Assembly (NCBI GenBank): GCA_036365145.1
Contig: JAEOAD010000040.1
Coordinates: 15,661,501-15,725,500 of the forward strand
Origin: Orientallactaga sibirica
Taxonomy: Eukaryota; Chordata; Mammalia; Rodentia; Dipodidae
Direction of reading: 5' to 3'
DNA length: 64,000 bases
Below the pieces are notes generated by a model. It searched no databases. It worked only from the letters and a program-made list of their open reading frames with translations, and was not told the origin of the DNA. The position numbers and the translations under genes were made by a program. Shown here piece by piece: positions 55,633 to 64,000 of the stretch. Each line of letters starts with the position of its first letter. The stretch's first letter is position 1.

Positions 55633-56624
55633 ACAAGGACAAATACATTTTTCTGCTTCTGCCAACAAACCATGTTTATTAAACTAACACTGCCCAGGGA
55701 AGGGGGAACTCCTCAGTGTAACTATCCTAGCAGGTGTCTGCACCATCACCACGGAGAAACTTACTCCCCACGCTTCCTTAATGACTAACGGCTCAGTCCA
55801 AATCTGCGTGTGCGCACTACAAACTACCAGCTCGTCTTTCAAGTTCCTGCAGTTACTTCCCTGTGCTTTTTCAACATGTTTGTGAGTGGAAAACAAAATC
55901 ACTACATTAAAGAAAAGTGCCCAGAAATTCTAACAGTGGTTTTCCCTCTTGTGTGTTACCTTCCACCGCCGGTTCACATCCAGTTGTTTTCTGGAATCGC
56001 CCTTACAGCCCATGTTGGTTACTACAGGCCAGTTGCATCCCGCAGTAATGCAACCCTCAAATCCCAGAGGGAAAATTCAGCTCAGCTACTTCCCACTCGC
56101 TGCATCCCTGGCTCAGGTCGGCAGAGGGCTCTGCTCATCAGTGACTCGTGACTCCTGAGCTCAGGCCTCTTCAGGACACGCACTGCCGCACTCGCTAGAG
56201 CTGGGGGAGGCTCAGCAAGGGGCTGCAGCAAATTATGGGCCAGCTCTTAAACACCCTGCCTGAAAGGAGCCGTGAGCTCAGCTCCCTTTCCACCCGCTGG
56301 GGAAACTTACACCACAAGCCGAGTTCAGGGCCATGGAGGCACACATACGCACACTGCCTGGGGACAAGAGATGGAATATCTGAGAACGCCCTCTATGACT
56401 CCAGAAGTGTGTTTTATTCTATCTGCACTTTGTCAAATCATGTGCCTACTCTTGGATTGAGGTATTGAGCTCCTATGGAGTGTTATTGCCAGGATCTTGG
56501 GGTAGGATATTGGGAAGTTCAGTGGCTACAAAATTTTGATCTTTCAGGATGAAGATACCTGTAGAGATGGATCGTGGTAATGGCTTCGTAGCACAATGCA
56601 TCTAATTGCTGAACTATACATTAA
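55633..56624. other. No gene or clear repeat
   Basis: The forward open frame 55810-56151 (113 codons) overlaps 55949-56158 in another frame. No domain is recognisable. Confidence 0.5.
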
Positions 56625-56708
56625 GTTTTTCTCTGGTGCTGGGATTGGACCTAGGGCCTCACACATAGCTAGGCAAGAACTCTCCCACTGAGCTACATTC
56701 TCCAACCC
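56625..56708 (-). mobile_element. ID-like SINE
   Basis: ggtgctgggattggacctag and cccactgagctacattctcc match the reverse ID head. Confidence 0.75.
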
Positions 56709-56792
56709 CTAAACTTAAAAAAAAAAGAGAGAGAGACTTTAAAATGGTAAATTTCATCTATTTTAGAACAAGTTTTACAACAAGGGTGTTTG

Positions 56793-57120
56793 TGGGGCTG
56801 GGGAGATGGCTCAGTGGATAAGACACTTGCTGAGTAAGAGTGAGTGCCTGAGTTTGCCCTGTGAAAGCCAGGCACTGTGGCAGGAGTCTGTAATGCCAGT
56901 GGACCCGGGAGAAGAGAGATGGAGACAGGAGAAGCTCACAGAGGCTGGAAACTCAGCCACCCTGGCTAGCGCACTGGTGAACGACAAGGGAGCTGCCTCA
57001 AACAAGGTGGAAGGCGAGGACCGACACCCAAAGTTGTGTTCCACATGCACGCACCCATACACATGTGCCCACACTGATACACACGGTCATGTACACACAT
57101 GCACACATGCACGTACCCTG
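56793..57120 (+). mobile_element. B3 SINE (B2 superfamily)
   Basis: Head ggctggggagatggctcagt, then gccaggcactgtggcagg, cagaggctggaaactcagcc, ggtggaaggcgaggaccgac and a CA-rich end. Confidence 0.88.
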
Positions 57121-57186
57121 TAGACACACAACAGATGAGGAAGTCTGTTTAAAGTATGGGTTTCAGCTATAATCATGTATCAAAGT

Positions 57187-57530
57187 TGTGGTGGGTTTGA
57201 ACGTGAATGAATGTCCCCCCCTAGTCTCAGGGATGTTTGATTAAGGTTAAGCTTATAACTTAAGTCTCCAGCACGCTGCTGGAGGTGTCATTGGAAGCAG
57301 ATCTTTTAGTCCGGACCTACTGCCTGTATAGAGAGACAGTCTGAGCTCTGCCTGTGGTGTTTGCTGGCTGTCTGGTGATCTCTCTCTGCTACGGATCTAA
57401 GGCAATGAGCCCGTTTCTTCCGCCACTGATGGCTCCTCCCCAGATTCTGTCAGCCTGAAATAAATTCTTTCTTCCCATAAGCTGCTCCTGGTTAGATGTT
57501 TGTCCCAACAACACAGAAGTAACTGCAACA
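57187..57530 (+). mobile_element. MaLR-type solo LTR (344 bp) with 5-bp target duplication
   Basis: Begins TGTGG and ends CAACA. Flanks aaagt at 57182-57186 and 57531-57535 are identical; 5-bp duplications are known for class III (ERVL/MaLR) elements. A polyadenylation signal AATAAA lies at 57459-57464, followed by the T/C-rich end typical of these LTRs. There is no internal region, so it is a recombined solo LTR. Confidence 0.85.
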
Positions 57531-57724
57531 AAAGTTGATTCAGAGCAGGACCTTACCTCAGAAAACCCAAAATCAAATAAAAAGGTGATTTATTAGTAGT
57601 GACCAATGGACCATACTAACAAAATATAAAGTTTGAGAAACCACACAGAGGTATATGAGAAATTTTTGTAACAGCTTCATACTTTCAAAAATTACTTGAA
57701 CTAGCAAATCAAAATTATATGTAT

Positions 57725-58010
57725 TGTGTACAAATTGGCGGTGTTGTATGTGTACATATTGTGAAATGACCACATCAAATTACGTATTCATTAACCCCTC
57801 CATAGTTACTTTTTCAGCTCTTTTTGTGGTGAGAACATATGGAATCTGTGCTATCAAAAATTTCAGCCATACAAGACATTGTTATCAACTATAGTCTCTA
57901 TCTGATACAAAAAAAAAATGTCTTGAACAAGTTCATCCTGTCTGTCTGTCTAAAATGTTGCATCCTTTGGACAACATCTCATGAAACTCCCCCCCACATA
58001 CACACATGGA
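57725..58010 (+). mobile_element. L1 3'UTR fragment (L1M-type)
   Basis: tgtacatattgtgaaatgacc, cctccatagttactttttc, gtggtgagaacatatggaat, gttatcaactatagtctcta and ggacaacatctcatgaaac follow the old L1 3'UTR in order. Confidence 0.7.
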
Positions 58011-59449
58011 CAGTATTCCTTCATAAATCTAAAACTGTTTAGTAAAATCAAGTTTATTTTTTAAAGATACAGAAGATGGGCAGAATTGGCCAGTGTAAGG
58101 AATGTTTGAGATCACTGGAGAGATCATCATGTATCTGCAAACAGGTTCTAAATGTGACTCGGACAGCACCATGGGAAGGAAGAAAAGGATTTTACACTGC
58201 AGGTGATTGGTCACGGGGGCAGGTGCAGAGACAACTGTTGACCCTGGTGGAGAAGGACCTAAGTCACCTCATGAACCTGGACTGTCTGCACCTGTGCAGG
58301 GGGCAGTCACAGGAGCAGACACATCAATCAGTCGGGAATGTCTCCGATTCTGAATAGAAAGCTAAACCCGAACCCTAGGACACTTTCTACAGCAAAACAG
58401 AGCACCAGCCATCAAGGACAGGCAGAGCATCAGGTATAGGCCCCAGTCTAGGTGGTCTGGTGGAGACCCAACTGCTAAGTGCTGATGCCATAAGCCAACC
58501 AGATGTCCCTTTAACAGAATTGTGCATTTTAAATTCCTATCTCATTGTTGTCCCTGAAAGTCCTTAGGGAAACTTTGTGAGTCAGATTTACGTTCCAGTG
58601 CATTCTTGTACCCATGAAGCTCTATTTTTGGCATGTTTACACACATTATTTTGATTCTCACAATAACTTTTGAATTATCACCTCAGAATATCATAAGAAG
58701 AAAGTCAAAACCTGTGAGTAACAGCGACTCAGGAAGGAATCAAACGATGATTTTCCTGCCATAACCAGGAGGGTGGACTGTGATGTTCTAAGCTCCTTTT
58801 ATAACAACTGTCAAACCAGGTATTATCAAATCGTGCAGGCCTGAACCCAAATATATGGCAGTGAGGGACTTCCTGCACCCAGATTCAGCCAGGCATGCTG
58901 GTTACACCAGAGCATGCTCACAGTGGCAAGGAGGTCCGACATGGCAAGAACAGCCTCAACATGTGCCCTGCTCACTCCTGTAGGGTGTCTGAGCTGTCAG
59001 CGGTCTTGGAGTGTCCTCAGGGTACTGTAGAAACTGGACTCACACAGATTCTGACAGGTGGGCATGGAAGAGGGTGAGGAAGCTGTTGGGGATGCAGGAG
59101 CAGGTGACATTGGAGGCAGAACGAACACTGTGTGGCAGGAGCATGGTTGAGGGAGCTCAGCTGCTGGAGGAAAGTGGTTGTCGGGGTGGGGCAAGCACAA
59201 GGCCATGTGACCTGGGCGGAGGCAGAAAATTAGGAAACAGTATTTAAAGTTGAGAGGTCTGAGTTGAGTCTTATTCTAGAAAAGATGTCAGTCCGAGGCC
59301 ATCATATGGACTTCCATGATCTACTGCATTCATCAGGGTACTTTCGATATGGCTCCCAGAAAGGGGAAAAATGTGTAGCAGGATGCAGTCATGACACAGG
59401 AAGATCAGCATAACCTTCTGGTATTCTTCAGCTCAGTCTCTGTCAAATG
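58011..59449. other. No gene; weak MIR-like patch near 58640-58760
   Basis: SINE-free. gattctcacaataacttttg with gactcaggaaggaatcaaac hints at reverse MIR. Confidence 0.45.
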
Positions 59450-59490
59450 ATGTTGAGGACACATAGTAGGTGTTCAATAAATGCTTGTGG
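59450..59490 (+). mobile_element. L2/MIR 3' terminus fragment
   Basis: cacatagtaggtgttcaata with aatgcttgtggagtg is the typical 3' terminus of L2 (also similar to MIR). Confidence 0.6.
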
Positions 59491-59509
59491 AGTGATGGCA
59501 GCAGTACTC

Positions 59510-59562
59510 CGTGTGTGTGTGTCTGTGTGTGTGTGCGCGCGCACGCGTGAGCGCACGCCCAC
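59510..59562. repeat. Alternating purine-pyrimidine tract (GT/GC)
   Basis: GT runs pass into gtgcgcgcgcacgcgtgagc and cgcacgcccacgtg, nearly continuous purine-pyrimidine alternation over about 50 bases. Confidence 0.93.
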
Positions 59563-60790
59563 GTGTCTTTATGCAGCTTTGATTATTAGGTGCTTATTTT
59601 ATTTTTGTGTCTGTCGCCTGCACTCTGCCCAGAGCCATGTAATTAAAGTTATCCTTGTGAGTTTTCCCAACTTCCGTGATGCCTTCTCCAATGCGGGATG
59701 GACTCTAAGCCAACAGAGTGCCGTTTTCTCAATTGCTGAGTAAGCCAACATGCCATTCTGTTGTTTAAAATGCTTGCCTTCAACTCTCATTTCATCCTGA
59801 CCCAGCCTTAGAACTATTCAAGCAAATGCTAGACAGCCAAGTCCTCTGGCCGGGAGTTTAAAGTGATTCCTTCTCTTTGTGACTAACAAATCCTCCAAAA
59901 TGTTCTTGGGAATCTGAGGTGGATTCTAGTAGCTGGGTACTCTGTGCAGCCTGAATGAGTCATTGATGAGAACTCAAGCCCTTAGCCTTCAGTGCCTACA
60001 GAGTGGGCCAGGAGTGGGGACATAAGCAACCAGAGTTCTTCAGGGGCCACTGAAAAAGAAAGACACTGGTTTCCTAAACATGTGAGGTTCTTCCTTTCCT
60101 AATTTGGGAAATTCGGACATGTTGGCTAAAGCAATTAGCAGTCACTACTAGCTACTGATTTCCCAGAGGCCCGGTCCAGTGTGGTGATGTATCCATCTCC
60201 GTCTTCTGCCACGCTCCTGCACTCCACCAGTCCAGAACGCAAGCAGCTAGCAGGCAGAAAAGTGTCTGACCTAGTTTTTGAATCTTTATTTGATGCATAG
60301 ATAAAAATAATTTCTCTGTACTAATTAACGTAAAGTCTTGGAACATAACAGCTGGGAGTCTTTCCATTTCTGAAATTGATGCCCAGAACATTCCTAAGTA
60401 GTCTGCTCTAGGGAATGATGTGTTGGTTTTAATTAATCCATCGTTAAGCTTTGCAATGGAAATGTTGCAGTAAAGTCTGTGTATTATTCTTTCACTCCGT
60501 GAATCACAATGGAATAATGTGATGTAGAAAGGACAGCTGTGTGACAAGTCCCTCGTGCCTGCATCTAATCTCTTCTAGGTACTTGATTAACCATCCAGGC
60601 AGTACTGGATGTTGAACCTTAGAGTCCCATAGTTAGTACCTCTCATCTTGTCCAACATGAGGTTGGAAAGCAACACGTCCTCCTGCCCACACCTCTTGTT
60701 TATCAGTTGTGCACCACGTGGAGGGAGAACGGAAGTTGAGAGAGAGCTGCAGACTGGTGCTCATCTGGATCCTTAATTGTGGCTACAGAA
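59563..60790. other. No gene or clear repeat
   Basis: Unique-looking. The reverse open frame 60152-60547 (131 codons) has no recognisable domain. Confidence 0.5.
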
Positions 60791-61020
60791 AGGGCTGGAG
60801 AGATGGTTCAGTGATTAAAGGCACTTGCCTGCAAAGGCTCGTTGCCTGGGTTTGATTCCCCAGTACCCACGTAAAGCCAGATGCTCAAAGTGGTGCATGT
60901 GTCTGGAGTTCCTGGCATGCCCATTTCTCTTTCTCTCTCTCCCTCTTTCTCTCTCTCTCTCTCTCCCTCTTTCTCTTCTTCTTTCTCATTCTCTCTCTCA
61001 TAGTAAATAAATAAACATTT
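60791..61020 (+). mobile_element. tRNA-derived SINE with internal body deletion
   Basis: Head, A box and B box (ggtttgattcccc) are intact. About 20 bases between tctggagttc and ctggcatgcc are missing. Long TC/TTC-rich tract. Confidence 0.94.
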
Positions 61021-61084
61021 TTAATTTTTTAAAAAGTTATGGCAAGAAGAAGGAGAAAGGGAATCACATTTATTTGACTTGTCT

Positions 61085-61155
61085 TATAGTTCTGGGGATG
61101 GAGCCTAGGGCCTTATGCATGCAAATGAAGAGCTACATTCCCACAGTCCCTTATG
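61085..61155 (-). mobile_element. ID-like fragment, degenerate
   Basis: ttctggggatggagcctagg and gaagagctacattcccacag resemble the reverse ID head. Confidence 0.55.
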
Positions 61156-61159
61156 AAGA

Positions 61160-62269
61160 GGCTTTTGAAGATGGTTGAGTTTGTAAGGGTACCTTAGATA
61201 CTTGTATTTGAAATAGCTCTGTTTTGGATAACATGGAGGGAGGGCTTTTAAAAAAGGCAAATCAAATCAAAGACAAGGACATAAGGACTCCCAGAAAGAT
61301 AAACTGCCTTTGAACCTGGCTCCAAGGAATCGGGAAGCGAAAGCAATTCGAGGACCAATAACAAATTCTTAACGCAAAAGAATTCAGCCCATGTAAATAT
61401 TTTTAAAGCAGTAGGGTGAGTGACCCCAAATAGTCCCATTGTTCCTCCAATCTCATGTCACTTCAGAAAAAAAAAAAAAAAAAAAAAACAGAAATAATAC
61501 CATTGGAAAGAAATATATTTTTTTAATCAAAAAATAGATGAACTCAAATAGTCCCAATAGTAATCTCACTTTTTTTCTTAGTTACTGACCAGTGCATTTC
61601 TGACAAGTTGCAAACTTAGAAAAATAAATTTGTTCTTTTTAATAGAGGGTAATTAAAATGCCTTAGTAGTAATGGAATACTTATGGAGACATCAGCTTGG
61701 GGATGCTTGTGTTGGTTTAGTAACTTCTTGATCTAAACAAAGCCTGTATCTATCTGTGCGGGTTGGGCTGAGGGAGGAGAACGAAGGCAGTGGGTGAGCT
61801 GAGTCTACACAAGTCATTTTATGTGGACTCTAGGCCTTGGCCCATCCTTCTAGCCTCTCCTCTTGGGATCATATCCAAGCTTAGAACTTCAACCATGTCA
61901 TCCACAGAGATGATTCCTGCTGTAGGTTGGAGCTGTGCTAGGAACCTTCCGAGGTCATGTCAGACCAAATCTTCCTTTGCAACCCTGAAGTCAAAGAGCT
62001 GTAAAATTAGCCCAGGACTTCAACCCACAGCCCTGTGAGCTCCAGCCGTAGTGCGTCAGGAGTCTCAAGGAGAGAATCCATCCCTCCTCACCATTCCACT
62101 CCCAGTGTCCACCTGGGGGACGGCTGCCCTCTGTGTTCAGAGGTGCAGGACTCAGTGGCATTGTCTCCTCTCTCCCGTGCCTGCCACATCCAGTCACCGG
62201 CACACATCAGTCCCCATTCCCAGAGCCCCCTGCAACATCACCCCCGCCTGTCAGCTCGCTCAGCCTTGT
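61160..62269. other. No gene; A-run at 61467-61488
   Basis: AT-rich left half with a 22-base A-run not attached to a recognisable retroposon; the right half is unique-looking. Confidence 0.5.
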
Positions 62270-62610
62270 GTATGGCCAGGTTCTCACCTGGGGTAAACCA
62301 TGCTGCACACTATCCATACCCTCCAGGTAGAAAGAAACCCGGGAGTTCCCCATACTCGACCCTCTAGCATGAGGGTCCCCTTGCTAGGACATCTCCTCGC
62401 TCTGTCATTCTCTTGCAGAGGCTGTCCGTGGCTTCTCCTGCTTATCAGCTGGGAGCTGCTGCCTCCCTGGCTTTGCATCCCGAGCTCCCTTCCCAATCCC
62501 TGTCTGCCCAGCCTGGCCCCGTCTCACCGCATCCTTCACAGCAACAGCTGCATGACCGGTTTCCCCACCACTTCACGAACACCCTCGCACCACTTCTGCC
62601 TCCAGGCTAG
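62270..62610 (+). mobile_element. Possible L2 fragment
   Basis: Pyrimidine-rich ctgcctccctggctttgcat and cagcctggccccgtctcacc are L2-like only in texture. The overlapping open frames here are not convincing genes. Confidence 0.35.
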
Positions 62611-62629
62611 CTTGAGAAAAGTAAAGGAA

Positions 62630-62796
62630 AAAGCCAGGCGTAGTGGCGCATGCCTTTAACCCCAGCACTCGGGAGGCAAAGGTAGGAGGATCACCGTGAG
62701 TTCGAGGCTGCCCCGAGACTACATAGTGAATTCCAGGTCAGCCTGGGCTACTGTGAAACTCTACCTTGAAAAACCAAAAAAACAAACAAACAAACT
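62630..62796 (+). mobile_element. B1 SINE with perfect 15-bp target duplication
   Basis: Flanks agaaaagtaaaggaa at 62615-62629 and 62797-62811 are identical. The tail is (CAAA)n-like. It sits immediately 5' of a B3. Confidence 0.97.
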
Positions 62797-62811
62797 AGAA
62801 AAGTAAAGGAA

Positions 62812-63113
62812 GGTTGGGGAGATAGCTCGATCAGGAAAGTGCTTGTCTTACAATCCTGAAGAGCTGAGTTCAGTCCCTAAGTCCCCATGGAAAATGTTGG
62901 GCCTGTGGTGGCACACACTTGTGATCCCAGCGCCAGGGAGGCAGAGAAAGGAGGCTGCCTGGGGCTCGCTGACTCGCTCGTGTAACCTAATTGATATGCT
63001 CCAGGTTAGTGTCTCAAAGGAAGCGAATGATGTTCCTGGGGATGACGTCCGCGTTGTCCTCTGGCCTCCATGTATATGCCTGCACGTGCACGCATGCGCA
63101 CACACACACACGT
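62812..63113 (+). mobile_element. B3 SINE (B2 superfamily)
   Basis: Head ggttggggagatagctcgat, then gtggtggcacacacttgtg, cctggggctcgctgactcg, ctctggcctccatgtatat and a CA-rich end. Confidence 0.88.
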
Positions 63114-63472
63114 CATATGGCCAGCTCATACTAAATCATGTCTGTCTCTATCCTGGTTCTGTTTTCATATGTTGGCTGTGCTCTCAGGTCCCCCCACCCC
63201 GTGTGATAGAAAAACACCCCCTGGCAACCCCACAGTTACATCCTTGGAGCAGCCACAGCCAGATGAAGGAGAGCCTGTCCTTGCCCAGGACTCCAGTGAG
63301 TTTGGGGTCACGTCTCATTAGACTGCTCTTCATCTGTGGCCAGCTCTGAACCCTCACAGTAGCCAGATAAATAGGGGGCTTTGGTTACCAATGTCGAATT
63401 CAGCTCCACTTGAATCACAGGGGCTAAAGGAAAATCAGAGTGGTATTATCAGAAGAAGGGGGGGGCTTAAGT
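63114..63472. other. No gene or clear repeat
   Basis: Unique-looking DNA. Confidence 0.5.
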
Positions 63473-63728
63473 GCAGAGATGGCTTAGCAGTTAACACGTT
63501 TGCCTGCAAAGCCAAAGGACTCAGGTTCAGTTCCCCAGGACCTACATAAGCCAGATGCACAAGGTGGCGCATGCATCTGGAGTTGTTTGCACTTGGCTAG
63601 AGGCCCTGACACACCCATTCTCTCTCTCTTCCTCTCTCTCTCTCTCTCTCTCTCCCTCTTTTTTTCTCTCTCTGTCTCTCAAATAAATAAAAAAAATATT
63701 TTTAAATGTTAAAAAAATAAATAAAAGA
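63473..63728 (+). mobile_element. tRNA-derived SINE with (TC)n
   Basis: Head gcagagatggcttagcagtt, B box ggttcagttcccc, body, TC tract at about 63618-63682, A-rich tail. Confidence 0.94.
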
Positions 63729-64000
63729 AGTGGGCATAGAGATGCGGTTGCTCTCACTAGCCCAGCGGTCTGCTAGCCCTCCTCAGCTTCTCCAAGGCCT
63801 GGCTCAAAGCCACTTCTCCCAGGACACCACGTGGTGACCAGAGTACTTGCTTTTCCACGATTCCCACCCTGCTTGCTTCCTACAGGACTCCCATCTCTAA
63901 ACCTGGGGGCTAAGGACTGCATCGTATTTGACTTCCATCTTCATTGTCCTCACAACACTTGGAAGGCTGCTCTGCATAATCCACACATTAAGAAGTTTTG
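63729..64000. other. No gene or clear repeat to window end
   Basis: Unique-looking, pyrimidine-rich DNA. Confidence 0.5.

Overview
The window reads as nuclear DNA of a rodent, from an intergenic or intronic region with no supportable protein-coding gene. The evidence is the repeat content. There are about 31 copies of one tRNA-derived SINE with clear pol III A and B boxes, a (TC)n stretch and an (AAAT)n tail. There are also about 16 copies of B1 (7SL-derived), several B3 (B2-superfamily) and ID-like elements, MaLR-type LTRs, and ancient MIR, L2 and L1M fragments. From memory, the dominant tRNA SINE and this B1 variant match repeats abundant in jerboas (Dipodidae, e.g. Jaculus). That assignment is established-knowledge recall plus inference and was not searched.

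Layout. 1-17 kb is densely packed with SINEs: a U6 snRNA pseudogene at 252-337, an old antisense L1 cut by two SINEs at 1.7-2.7 kb, a perfect hairpin at 4.25 kb, LTR, L2 and MIR relics at 8.7-10.5 kb, and B3 plus ID at 12.1-12.5 kb. 17-25 kb is SINE-poor; it holds a 43-bp minisatellite grown on an L2 fragment (22.9-23.35 kb) and a MaLR-type LTR (24.1 kb). 25-43 kb is mixed, with nested insertions at 32.4 kb and 42.3 kb and a SINE-B1-purine-tract compound at 37.9-38.4 kb. 43.5-45.9 kb is a SINE-free block with homeobox-type AT-rich motifs and is the best candidate here for conserved regulatory DNA. 46-49.4 kb holds an L1 3' end and several SINEs. 49.4-53.1 kb and 57.5-60.8 kb are SINE-poor. 57.2 kb carries a solo LTR with a 5-bp target-site duplication, followed by an L1 3'UTR fragment. 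60.8-64 kb returns to SINEs.

How it works together: no gene set or operon is visible. All longer open frames (up to 202 codons) lie in repeats, overlap other frames antisense, or have no recognisable protein, so none is annotated as a CDS. No novel gene system was found. The interesting material is in the mechanics of retroposition and repeat birth: a 28-bp SINE-head insertion flanked by perfect 16-bp duplications, a longer SINE subfamily, a microsatellite expanded inside a B1, the L2-seeded minisatellite, and a template-switch-like hairpin.

General architecture of the main SINE (stated once): a tRNA-like head with A box (like tggcttagtgg) and B box (like ggttcgattcc), a body with the words gccagatgcaca, catctggagtt and aggccctgg, then (TC)n and (AAAT)n. 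Coordinates of old, diverged repeats are approximate to 10-30 bases.
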